64,000 nt of DNA, taken from contig CAWIUF010000070.1 of NCBI GenBank assembly GCA_963839095.1, positions 7,448-71,447 on the forward strand, written 5' to 3'. Made by a program: the position numbers and the translations under genes. Source of the DNA: Palsa-504 sp963839095. Its GTDB lineage: Bacteria; Actinomycetota; Actinomycetes; Streptosporangiales; Streptosporangiaceae. The notes under the pieces were generated by a model. The model worked only from the letters and a program-made list of their open reading frames with translations, searched no databases and had not been told where the DNA came from. Below, one piece after another: positions 57,033 through 64,000 of this stretch. Numbering within the stretch: position 1 is the first letter of the stretch; the number at the start of each line of letters is the position of its first letter.

Positions 57033-57392
57033 TTACTTCCCCGGCTTCCTGCGCGCGGGCTGCTTCGGCGGCAGCGATCGCGCGTGCTCGATGCCGATGT
57101 CCACCCACCGGGAAAGGTCGTCGTCGCTGGCGAGGTCTTCCGGGCCGACGCGCAGCCAGCCGGGCATCTCCCGGCCCTGCATCACGGCAACCGCGGCCCC
57201 GGTCGTGGCCACCAGGCCGGCTGACCGCCCGGGATCGACATGGACCAGGACGCCGCCCTGGCCGCTGGCGCTGATCGCCATGTGACCGCGGATGAGGAAG
57301 GCCAGCCCGCCGAACATCTTCTTCTCGGTCAGCTCAGGGTCAGGGCCGATCAGGTCCCTGATCCGGCTGGCAAGCTTCTCGTCATAGGCCAT
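57033..57392 (-). CDS. TfoX N-terminal domain protein
   Basis: 119 aa. MAYDEKLASRIRDLIGPDPE, LTEKKMFGGLAFLIRGHMAI and EMPGWLRVGPEDLASDDDLS match the TfoX-N domain. In E. coli TfoX regulates competence; the actinobacterial stand-alone versions are uncharacterised. Its GC content is chromosomal, unlike the neighbouring DNA. The ATG at 57392 removes an unconserved 20-residue extension. Confidence 0.85.
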   Translation of the reverse strand: MAYDEKLASRIRDLIGPDPELTEKKMFGGLAFLIRGHMAISASGQGGVLVHVDPGRSAGLVATTGAAVAVMQGREMPGWLRVGPEDLASDDDLSRWVDIGIEHARSLPPKQPARRKPGK

Positions 57393-57604
57393 ACGGCGAT
57401 CGTACCGAGCAGGCGGTTCCACGGGCCGGCGACCGGCGAGCCGGCTATCCATCCCGGCGCTGCCGGCAGATACCGAACGACCTGTTCGGCATGCCCTCTG
57501 ACGAATGGCGCTGGAGGATCATTCGAGTACCGAACGGCGAGCCGCGTGCGTTATCCCCAATCAGTGTCCGTCAGTACCCGCCTGTCAATGCCGGAGTCGT
57601 GAGG

Positions 57605-57916
57605 TCAGGCAGCGTGGGGTTCGAACCAGAGGGAACCGAGGTCGTGCCCGGGAGTCAGCCGCACGTCCGAATCGAGAGCGGCGGCTAGGCGCCGTAGCAG
57701 GGCGATGGTGGGCTCGGTTCCGCCCTCTTCGATGCACTCGACATCATCCACGGTCATGTCAGCTCGGGCGGCCAGGTCGGCGACGCTGAGACCCAAGGCG
57801 CATCGCTGGTCATACACGGCTTTGCCGAAGGCCAGTGCCTCGCGGATGGCGATCCGCTCCGGATCGTCGGCGTGCTCCGGCGGGCGGGCCCAGCGGGTGT
57901 GGTAGCCGGTCATCAC
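57605..57916 (-). CDS. XRE-type antitoxin (HigA-like)
   Basis: 103 aa. HTH: CALGLSVADLAARADMTVDD followed by VECIEEGGTEPTIALLRRLA. It overlaps the toxin gene's stop by 4 bases. The order toxin-then-antitoxin is the HigBA arrangement. Confidence 0.85.
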   Translation of the reverse strand: MMTGYHTRWARPPEHADDPERIAIREALAFGKAVYDQRCALGLSVADLAARADMTVDDVECIEEGGTEPTIALLRRLAAALDSDVRLTPGHDLGSLWFEPHAA

Positions 57917-58289
57917 ACCTGCCTCTCATAGATTTCCACCACAAGCGCTCGGTGGTCGCGCTCACACGTCTTCTGTGCTCGGACGGCCCGGTCGATCTGC
58001 CTCTGGTCGTGCTGCCTGGTCTTCCGGAACACTGTCAGGAGCACGATCCTTCCATCAGCAGACACCAGTAGGTGATCCTTGCCGCAACATCGCGCAGCCG
58101 GATCCGCAGTTCCCACACTGATCCGTCCAGGTGATCAGACCATGGGCCGCCGAGTTCGCTGCCCTTCTCGGCGAGCAAGCCGCATACCTCGTCCACGCGC
58201 CTGAAGTCACTGTCGCTGAGACCCTCCAGCCAGTCGCGGACTTCCGGTTCGAGCTCGAAGTCGTACAGACGCCGTGTCTGCTCGCTCAC
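57913..58289 (-). CDS. RelE/HigB-type toxin (frameshift)
   Basis: About 125 aa from two frames: LEPEVRDWLEGLSDSDFRRV, then GPWSDHLDGSVWELRIRLRD and ARITYW in the first frame, and GRIVLLTVFRKTRQHDQRQI in the second. A one-base shift near 58,060 separates them. The HigB/RelE pattern (SVWELR and VLLTVFRKK-like) is clear, so this is a ribosome-dependent mRNA interferase. It lies 320 bases from the right attachment site and may stabilise the element. Confidence 0.85.
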
Positions 58290-58482
58290 GGTTGGTCAGA
58301 GTATCTGCCGGTCCTGACATTATCGTCGCGCTGGTGGGCATATGCGCTCCCAGCGACCGAGCGTCGTCGCCCCCTGGCGGTACGAAGAACAGCACGCCCG
58401 CAGTCGGCAGTGGTTGAGGCGGTGAACGAGTGCTGCATCGTGACTTCAAGCGCCTGGAAATTAGCATTGCTAACGGAATTCA

Positions 58483-58502
58483 GGGGAGCCGAACGGGGAG
58501 CC
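58483..58502. promoter_or_regulatory. Putative integrase arm-type sites, right end of element 2
   Basis: GGGGAGCC at 58483-58490 and 58495-58502, period 12 bp, about 105 bases before the right attachment site. The same motif in the same relation to the tRNA 3' fragment is found in element 1 (22643-22662 on the opposite strand). Nearby is the small palindrome TTAGCATTGCTAA (58460-58472). Confidence 0.65.
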
Positions 58503-58607
58503 AACGACCACAGATTCGGGGCTGCATCAGGCCGCATCCAGCCACTGCCTCGGCGGCCGAACGGCACGTCAGGCGACAACTAGCACCGCGGGGCGACATT
58601 TCGAAAG

Positions 58608-58655
<48 letters not shown>

Positions 58656-58790
58656 ATAGTTCAGGTAGTTATATTTATTCGAAAACCTTGTCACCTGAAT
58701 GAGTTACTGCTCGCAGGCAGTCACTCAATCCGATGCATCGCCCTTGCGGACAAAACAGGTGGATAGCCTCTCACCAGGCAGAACTGCGAT

Positions 58791-60113
58791 CTAGTGTGCC
58801 CCGCCTGAAACCTTCGACAGATATTCGGCTAGGGAGTTGAGGATTTCCTCGGCGGTCTTGGTCCAGGCGAAGGGGCGGGGGTTGCTGTTCCAGTGCTCGA
58901 TCCAGTCGCGGATGTCAGCTTCGAGTGCCTGGACGGATTTGTGGACGCCGCGGCGGATCTTCTGGTCGGTCAGGTAGCCGAACCAGCGCTCGACCTGGTT
59001 GATCCAGGAGGACCCGGTTGGAGTGAAGTGGACGTGGAAGCGGGGGTGCTTCAGCAGCCAGTCCTGGATTACCGGGGTCTTGTGCGTGCCGTAGTTGTCG
59101 CAGACCAGGTGGACGTCCAGGCCGGCGGGGACGTTTTTGTCGATCCGCTTGAGGAACTTCAGGAACTCCTGGTGGCGGTGACGGCGGTGCAGCTCGCTGA
59201 TCACGGTGCCGTCTTCGATGTTGAAGGCGGCGAACAGGCTGGTCACGCCGTGGCGAGCGTAGTCGTGGGTGCGCCGCTCGGGCATACCGGGCATCATCGG
59301 CAGTACCGGCTGGGACCGGTCCAGGGCCTGCACCTGGGATTTCTCGTCCACGCAGAGCACGACGGCCTTATCCGGCGGGTGGTGGTAGAGGCCGACGACG
59401 TCGACGACCTTCTCCACGAACAGAGGGTCGGTGCTGAGCTTGAACCCGTCGAGCAGGTGCGGCTTGAGGTCGAACCTGCGCCAGATCCGCCCGACCGTGG
59501 AGTCTGACAGGCCGCTGCGGCGGGCCATCGAGGCCCGCGACCAGTGAGTGGCGTCCCGGGGCAGCTCCTCCAGGGTGGCGGTGACGACTTCCTCGACCTT
59601 ATCCAGCAAGATGGACGGCGGACGGCCGGGGCGCTTCTCGTCGTGCAGCCCGTCTAGCCGCTGCCGGACGAACCGGCCCCGCCAGCGGGCCACGTTGTGC
59701 TCGCTGGTACGCAGCTCCGCGGCGACGGCCTTGTTCTCCCTGCCCTCCGCGCAGGCCAGCACGATCTTCGCCCGCAACGCCAGGACCTGGGAGGTCTTCG
59801 TGCGCCGCGCCAGCCGGGTCAGCTGCTCCCGCTCGGCGCCCGTCAGCACGAGGTCCGCCTTCAGCCGCCCCGAGCGCGGGCTGTCCGACAGGCCGCCCGG
59901 CCCCAGCCTGGTGAACCGCCCCCGCCACTTGCGCACGGTCTCAACGGAAAGCCCCAGCTCAGCCGCTACCCCGGAATTCCCGCCAGCCGATTCCGCGCAC
60001 GCCAAGATAATCCTCGCGCGCTCCACCAGGCGAAGGTCCCCAGACCGGGACAGCCGCTCAAGCTCCGCGCGGTCCTCGCCAGACAGCGCCAGCGGTACAA
60101 CTGGAAGCGACAT
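58791..60113 (-). CDS. IS630-family transposase
   Basis: 440 aa. Two N-terminal HTH segments (VAAELGLSVETVRKWRGRFT and VAAELRTSEHNVARWRGRFV), then the DDE catalytic core: VLCVDEKSQVQALDRSQPVL, HLVCDNYGTHKTPVIQDWLL and TPTGSSWINQVERWFGYLTD. The acidic triad is complete and the frame is intact, so it may be active. The TAG stop is part of the left terminal repeat. Confidence 0.95.
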   Translation of the reverse strand: MSLPVVPLALSGEDRAELERLSRSGDLRLVERARIILACAESAGGNSGVAAELGLSVETVRKWRGRFTRLGPGGLSDSPRSGRLKADLVLTGAEREQLTRLARRTKTSQVLALRAKIVLACAEGRENKAVAAELRTSEHNVARWRGRFVRQRLDGLHDEKRPGRPPSILLDKVEEVVTATLEELPRDATHWSRASMARRSGLSDSTVGRIWRRFDLKPHLLDGFKLSTDPLFVEKVVDVVGLYHHPPDKAVVLCVDEKSQVQALDRSQPVLPMMPGMPERRTHDYARHGVTSLFAAFNIEDGTVISELHRRHRHQEFLKFLKRIDKNVPAGLDVHLVCDNYGTHKTPVIQDWLLKHPRFHVHFTPTGSSWINQVERWFGYLTDQKIRRGVHKSVQALEADIRDWIEHWNSNPRPFAWTKTAEEILNSLAEYLSKVSGGAH

Positions 60114-60161
60114 GACAACAGCCTACAGATTAACGACCAAAACTTCAGGCGGGGCACACTA
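58792..60161. mobile_element. IS630-family insertion sequence
   Basis: Terminal inverted repeats of about 17 bp: AGTGTGCCCCGCCTGAA at the left (58794-58810) and its complement ending at 60159. TA lies on both sides (58792-58793 and 60160-60161), the expected target duplication for IS630. A single transposase ORF fills the interior, and its stop codon lies in the left repeat. It inserted 137 bases outside the element 2 attachment site. Confidence 0.92.
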
Positions 60162-60191
60162 GGCATGCGCCGCAGAAGTAGTCCGCCACCG

Positions 60192-60211
60192 GGGGAGCCA
60201 AACGGGGAGCC
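60192..60211. promoter_or_regulatory. Orphan pair of GGGGAGCC arm-type sites
   Basis: GGGGAGCC at 60192-60199 and 60204-60211, again 12 bp apart, 30 bases after the IS630. Without the IS it would lie about 170 bases beyond the element 2 attachment site. No tRNA fragment is found to its right, so it may be the left end of a further, decayed tandem element. Confidence 0.55.
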
Positions 60212-60254
60212 CGCGGCATCTGCTTGAAGCTGATCTATCGCGCGCTTTCCTGAC

Positions 60255-60632
60255 CCGCGGCGGTCGCAGCGCAGCGTCGGCGGTGTCGGCGGCTGCATCC
60301 TGGCCTGCCTCCTCGCCGTGTCGGCGTGCGGATCAAGTAGCGCTCAGTCAGCGGCGACCCCGGTGACCGCGGCCACCGCAAGGTCTGCCTGCGCGAGCGG
60401 CTCAGCATTCGCGCTGTCCCTGCTATCAGACCGGGGAGGCCAGCCAGCACCGGTCGCGGCCGCTGCCTGGTTCGCCCGGCACGGCGGCGTGGCTGGCGTC
60501 CCTGACCGGGGCTGGCGAGAGGTCGGCCGCCATGGCCGCGGCGCGACAGTCCGATCTGGCCCGGTCACGCTCCACGTCGTCCAGGGACCCGACCGGACAT
60601 GGCAGGTCGACAGCGGCAGCTGGTGTTCCTGA
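60255..60632 (+). CDS. Small putative lipoprotein
   Basis: The frame shows a signal-like stretch LHLACLLAVSACGSSSAQSA with a lipobox Cys, then FALSLLSDRGGQPAPVAAAA and a C-terminal VTLHVVQGPDRTWQVDSGSW. About 105 aa after the Cys. No good start codon lies upstream in frame (TGA at 60252-60254), so the 5' end may have been lost or be frameshifted. The GTG at 60318 would cut off the lipobox. Confidence 0.5.
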   Translation, partial: PRRSQRSVGGVGGCILACLLAVSACGSSSAQSAATPVTAATARSACASGSAFALSLLSDRGGQPAPVAAAAWFARHGGVAGVPDRGWREVGRHGRGATVRSGPVTLHVVQGPDRTWQVDSGSWCS

Positions 60633-60892
60633 CGCGTGCGGCACGCCGGTAGGACGGTCCGGACGGCAACGCGTTTCTACCCCGATCCGCGCTCGGCCGG
60701 CAGCATGAGCGGTAAATCAGTCGGCCGTGGTGCTCGGTTCTCCTACGGTGGCGGGGACTGGCCGACCTGGCGGTAAGGGCCAGAGTCCGGTTGTCCCTGC
60801 GAGGGGTTTCAAGAAGCGTCAGGAAGTAGACCCGGCCTGGCCGCCAGTCCGCGCTCGCAACGCGGCAGATCCGCATGGGTCAGAATGTGCCG

Positions 60893-61309
60893 ATGACGAT
60901 CTCCGCTGACGACTCCGGTCCGGTCCGGATTGTTACGGCCGTTCTTCGCGACGGCGATCGGGTGCTGCTGTGTCATCGAAGCGCCGGGCGGCGTTGGTAT
61001 CCCGATGTGTGGGATCTGCCGGGCGGTCATGTTGACGAGGGGGAGGATCCGAAGGAGAGCCTTGTCCGCGAGCTTCGGGAGGAGCTGGGGATCACGACGC
61101 CGGAGCCGTCCAGCCCGCCGGTGCATGAGATCCGGACCGCGACGTTCGACATGCAGATCTGGCTGGTCGACAGTTGGACCGGAACGCCCGTCAACGCCGC
61201 GCCAGACGAACACGACGCTGTGGCGTGGTTCGAGACGTCCGACTTTGACAGCCTGCGTCTCGCCCACGAGTCGTACCTCTCGATGCTCACCGCCGTGCTC
61301 ATCACGTGA
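60893..61309 (+). CDS. Nudix hydrolase
   Basis: 138 aa. RIVTAVLRDGDRVLLCHRSA and the full Nudix box GGHVDEGEDPKESLVRELRE followed by ELGI. The surroundings (WYPDVWDLPGGH) suggest a MutT-like NTP or nucleotide-sugar pyrophosphohydrolase. An ATG at 60875 would add 6 residues. It is not obviously in an operon. Confidence 0.9.
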   Translation: MTISADDSGPVRIVTAVLRDGDRVLLCHRSAGRRWYPDVWDLPGGHVDEGEDPKESLVRELREELGITTPEPSSPPVHEIRTATFDMQIWLVDSWTGTPVNAAPDEHDAVAWFETSDFDSLRLAHESYLSMLTAVLIT

Positions 61310-61521
61310 CGTCGCTCCGGGAGCGGCTCACTGATGCATGAGCGCGCCGATGGACTCGATCCGGCTGTCCGCGGCTGCAGCGTCAGCACCCGGCGTGCTG
61401 ACCTCGTTGTCGGACCGGGAGATCGCTAGCGCGCTCAAGCTGACGCGCTGCGGCGTTGCCTGCCCACTCATGAGGCGGCGTTACCGGTGCTCCGGGGAGA
61501 GGAAGTTTAAGGCGGAGGACA

Positions 61522-62505
61522 CTAGCCGGTGCTACAGGAGACCGAGGGCCAGGCCGAGGTGCCGTTGGTCGTGACGGTGAAGCCCCAGTTATTGCCACTG
61601 CCGTTCGGTTTAGCGATCATCACGTACTGGCTGGGCCAGCTGGCGCTCACGTTCCATGTTGAATGGACTACCGACGGGGCCACCATGTTCACCGTCACGG
61701 TCCAGGTGTTCGAGCCGGTGACCGCGACGTTGAGGTTGTACCAGCCGTTCCCCGCCGAGCCGGCCGACAGGGTCGCGGTGCAGCCGCCGGTGCCGCCCCC
61801 GCCGCCGGTGGGGGCCACGGCGCGGCCGGTCTGCGGCGAGATCATGCCAGGGCACAGGTTGTGGCTGGCCAGCACCTGCGCGATCTGGGGGATCGCGGTG
61901 AGGGTGTTGGCGGGCCACTCGTGCATCAAGATGACCTGGCCGTTGGTGAGCTGGGAGTTGGCCTGCACGATCTGGGCGACGCTGGCGCCGTTCCAGTCTT
62001 GGGAGTCGATGTTCCAGATGATCTCGGTCAGGCCGTACTTGGCCTCGACGGCCTTCACTGTCGAGTTGGTCTCACCGTAGGGCGGCCGGAACAGCTTCGG
62101 CGTGCCGCCGCCCGCGTTGACGATAGCCGTCTGGGTCCGGCCGATCTCCGAGTCAATCTGCGACTGGCTCAGCGTGGTGAGGTGCGGGTGATCATAGCTG
62201 TGGTTACCGATCCACATGCCGGCGGCGACCTCGGCCTGAACCTGTGCCGGGTAGGCCGCGGCGTACTGGCCCTCATTGAACAGCGTGGCCTTCAGGCCAT
62301 TCTGCTTGAGCGCGTTGAGCAGGGCCGGGGTGTGGTCGTTGGACGGGCCATCATCGAAGGTGAGCCCGACGTACCCGGCACTGCAGCTGGCGGCGTGCGC
62401 GGGAACAGCGTCCACCGTAATGGCGACGGCGCTCGCCACCGTCAGGGCGGTCACGGCCAAGCCCGCGACCAGGGTGCGCCTCGACATTCGCGGAATCATC
62501 CTCAT
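61522..62505 (-). CDS. Secreted polysaccharide deacetylase (CE4) with CBM2-like module
   Basis: About 327 aa. Signal peptide (MSRRTLVAGLAVTALTVASA to AHA), NodB/CE4 domain with the three motifs GLTFDDGPSNDHT, NHSYDHPHL and LFRPPYGETN, plus WNIDSQDWNG and ILMHEW. A short Gly linker follows, then a C-terminal module CTATLSAGSAGNGWYNLNVA to WPSVSCSTG with paired Cys, like CBM2. It should remove acetyl groups from xylan or chitin outside the cell. The ATG at 62505 follows AAGGA. It shares the end module with the upstream xylanase. Confidence 0.92.
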   Translation of the reverse strand: MRMIPRMSRRTLVAGLAVTALTVASAVAITVDAVPAHAASCSAGYVGLTFDDGPSNDHTPALLNALKQNGLKATLFNEGQYAAAYPAQVQAEVAAGMWIGNHSYDHPHLTTLSQSQIDSEIGRTQTAIVNAGGGTPKLFRPPYGETNSTVKAVEAKYGLTEIIWNIDSQDWNGASVAQIVQANSQLTNGQVILMHEWPANTLTAIPQIAQVLASHNLCPGMISPQTGRAVAPTGGGGGTGGCTATLSAGSAGNGWYNLNVAVTGSNTWTVTVNMVAPSVVHSTWNVSASWPSQYVMIAKPNGSGNNWGFTVTTNGTSAWPSVSCSTG

Positions 62506-62534
62506 GTGAGGTGAATCCTTTCCTCCTCCTGCTG

Positions 62535-62569
62535 GGCGGCGCGACCGCATTCCTGCATGTCGCGCCGCC
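62535..62569. terminator. 11-bp stem hairpin between xylanase and deacetylase
   Basis: GGCGGCGCGAC (62535-62545) pairs with GTCGCGCCGCC (62559-62569). It lies after the xylanase stop and before the deacetylase start, on the same strand, so it may attenuate or separate the two transcripts. Confidence 0.7.
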
Positions 62570-62602
62570 AGGCCTTGTTCTGGTGTTCAGGCGTCCCGGG
62601 TG

Positions 62603-63628
62603 CTAGCCGGTACTACAGGAGACAGAGGGCCAGGTCCATGTCCCGTTGGTCGAGACCGTGAAGCCCCAGTTGTTGCCGCTGCCGTTGGGCGTTGCCTTCA
62701 TCACGTACTGGCTGGGCCAGGTGGCGTTTACGTTCCATGTCGAGTAGACGGCGGACGGCGCAACCATGTTCACCGTCACGGTCCAGGTGTTCGAGCCGGT
62801 GACCGCGACGTTGAGGTTGTACCAGTTGCTGCCTTTCGTGCCGGCCGACAGCGTGGCCGTGCAGCCGCCGCCGCCACCGCCACCGCCACCGCCACCGCCA
62901 CCGCCACCGCCACCGGACGAGCCGTGGCTGACGGTGAAGTTGGAGCTACCACTGCCGCCACCCCAGGCCTCGGTCGCGAAGATCTGGTAGCTGAGCGAGC
63001 CAAGGTTCATCCCGTGGCTGGCCCACGCGTTGAAGAAGTTCTGCGTGGTGATGGTCCCGCTGGTGGTGTTTCCCTGCCGGATTGCCAGGTACTGCTCGAA
63101 GGTGCAGCTGTTGCCCGTAATGCAGGGCTGGTTGACCTGCTGGTGCTCGTAGAGATTGTAAGTGGCGCCATCGCTGGTCGTGGTGCCCATGAAGGTGCCC
63201 AGCGAAGGGCTACCGCCCTGGTCGTCCTCGATGACGTAGTACTCGACCAGCGGGTTGGTGGACCAGCCGTAGAGGGAGGCCAGCGCGGTGCCGCCGCTGG
63301 CGTTCATGCTTCCGCTGAAGCTGATCGTCTGGTTGCTGCCCGGCTGCCAGCCGACGCCGGCGACGAAGTCACCGATGCCGCTCCAGTTCGTGGAGTACTG
63401 GTTGCCGCCAGAGCCAACGGTGACGCAAGCCGACCCCTGGCCATTGCTCCACATCTGGTAGTAGTAGCCGTTGGTGGTACCAGTCTGATTCGAGCAGACG
63501 GCGGCATGGGCGACGCCGGGCGCGGCCACCATGGCCGTGGCGGCGGCCAGGACCGCGGCGCAGGCGCCGAGGAATAGCCGTATGCGGCTGTGACAGCGGG
63601 TTTCTGGAAGGACGGGGGGACCGTTCAT
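62603..63628 (-). CDS. Endo-1,4-beta-xylanase (GH11) with CBM2-like module
   Basis: About 341 aa. Signal peptide (LFLGACAAVLAAATAMVAAP to AHA), GH11 catalytic domain: TTNGYYYQMWSNGQGSACVT, NPLVEYYVIEDDQGG (nucleophile Glu) and SYQIFATEAWGGGSGSSNF (acid/base Glu). A poly-Gly linker of about 18 residues and the same C-terminal binding module as the deacetylase follow. It cleaves xylan. The ATG at 63628 has AAGGAGG upstream. The two neighbouring secreted enzymes would act together on acetylated xylan. Confidence 0.95.
   Translation of the reverse strand: MNGPPVLPETRCHSRIRLFLGACAAVLAAATAMVAAPGVAHAAVCSNQTGTTNGYYYQMWSNGQGSACVTVGSGGNQYSTNWSGIGDFVAGVGWQPGSNQTISFSGSMNASGGTALASLYGWSTNPLVEYYVIEDDQGGSPSLGTFMGTTTSDGATYNLYEHQQVNQPCITGNSCTFEQYLAIRQGNTTSGTITTQNFFNAWASHGMNLGSLSYQIFATEAWGGGSGSSNFTVSHGSSGGGGGGGGGGGGGGGGGCTATLSAGTKGSNWYNLNVAVTGSNTWTVTVNMVAPSAVYSTWNVNATWPSQYVMKATPNGSGNNWGFTVSTNGTWTWPSVSCSTG
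62864..62914. repeat. (GCCACC)n microsatellite encoding a poly-Gly linker
   Basis: About eight units of a 6-bp repeat within the xylanase gene, giving an unbroken Gly run of about 18 residues. Length variation by slippage would stay in frame only in steps of 3, and the 6-bp unit ensures this. Confidence 0.85.
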
Positions 63629-63888
63629 GTACGGCTTCCTCCTTGATACTGGGCCGTCGTCGACCGGAGGACCAGGTCGCCGGAGGGGTCTCGGGTGGCG
63701 GCCGAGCGGCGACCTAGATCGACGGATGTTCATGCCGTCGATGAGTGCATCATTGATCGGCGCAATGAGGATGTCAATTAGTTTCGGAAATATTTCGACA
63801 TTAATTCATAACCATCGCTGACGTTAGGTAATCATAAGATAGAGATTGTGGCACTTAGTGGGGCGAAAGTTACGGGATTGCCGATGGA
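63629..63888. promoter_or_regulatory. AT-rich upstream region of the xylanase gene
   Basis: The stretch 63,765-63,850 is much AT-richer than the rest of the window and probably holds the xylanase promoter and the start region of the divergent gene. I do not find the CebR-type 14-bp palindrome (TGGGAGCGCTCCCA). Confidence 0.45.
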
Positions 63889-64000
63889 ATGGCTCGCTTA
63901 ATGACTGTTGCCGACATGGAGGCCCGGAGGACCGGATCCGGTATCGAAAAGTCTCGACTCCGGAGCAGCGGGCGGCTCACGCGGGCTGGCGGTCAGATCG
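63889..64000 (+). CDS. Possible 5' end of a gene running off the window
   Basis: An open frame from ATG 63889 (MARLMTVADMEARRTGSG...) to the window end, 37 codons, no stop. No ribosome site and only fair wobble bias. The position, divergent from the xylanase gene, would suit a regulator, but the residues seen do not show an HTH. Confidence 0.25.
   Translation, partial: MARLMTVADMEARRTGSGIEKSRLRSSGRLTRAGGQI

Noticed and set aside
56767..57108. 113-codon minus-strand ORF with a plausible helical stretch
   Set aside because: It overlaps the conserved TfoX gene in another frame and has no recognisable start or family.
60318..60632. GTG at 60318 as the start of the small lipoprotein
   Set aside because: It would fall inside the signal sequence just before the lipobox Cys.

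Overview
The window comes from a very GC-rich actinomycete. Codon third positions are almost all G or C, GTG starts are common, and it carries WhiJ/DUF397, DUF4388, DUF3040, SigE-family and SepX-type genes. The gene order ruc, fau, galU, moeA/glp, rimJ, sepX is the conserved actinobacterial block around M. tuberculosis Rv0991c-Rv0996. A Streptosporangiales-like soil genus is my inference; I cannot name the species. About 25 conserved genes are broken by single-base shifts, mostly at G/C runs, so much of the apparent gene decay may be sequencing error. I annotate such genes at full length and mark the shift.

Layout. 0.1-7.1 kb: a minus-strand catabolic operon (MmgE/PrpD, acyl-CoA dehydrogenase, class III CoA transferase, aldehyde dehydrogenase, ABM monooxygenase, MaoC hydratase) with a divergent GntR/HutC regulator. 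7.3-14.1 kb: rhodanese and SufE, DUF72, a STAS protein, nitroreductase, a DUF4388 protein and a FAH-family hydrolase. 14.1-18.8 kb: a broken membrane protein, a BASS-like transporter, two head-to-head truncated genes (FMN glutamate-synthase-like and SoxG/GcvT-like), cupin and SnoaL genes behind a clear palindrome, and DUF3040 plus TetR. 18.9-22.3 kb: a Tat-exported hydrolase, DedA, DUF1622 and DUF4331.

22,491-38,500 is an integrated mobilizable element. It is bounded by a 48-bp direct repeat of the 3' part of tRNA-Ala(CGC), with the intact tRNA and a tyrosine integrase at the right end. It carries a MobF (TrwC/TraA-like) relaxase, a HATPase/XRE/DUF397 regulatory set, a PIN-domain toxin-antitoxin pair, and a catabolic cargo (AraC regulator, flavin hydroxylase, CocE-type hydrolase). 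The tRNA's own terminator has been left stranded 16 kb away.

38.6-49.4 kb is chromosomal core: P450, SepX, RimJ, MogA, MoaC, MoeA/Glp, GalU, 5-FCL, a CIRCE operator in front of a Ruc-like redox chaperone gene, MTA phosphorylase, an MBL hydrolase, and a SigE-family sigma factor with its membrane partner.

49,521-58,655 is a second tRNA-nested element, bounded by a 48-bp repeat of tRNA-Arg(CCT). It is AT-richer and degraded. It holds an XerC-like recombinase, a zinc-ribbon microprotein next to a YbjN-like protein, a large multi-zinc-finger protein with a conflict-system-like N-terminus, and a HigBA-like pair. Both elements share a paired GGGGAGCC motif (12-bp period) near their ends. A further orphan pair lies beyond an IS630 insertion at 60.2 kb. 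The window ends with a lipoprotein, a Nudix hydrolase, and two secreted polysaccharide enzymes (CE4 deacetylase and GH11 xylanase) that share a near-duplicate carbohydrate-binding module.
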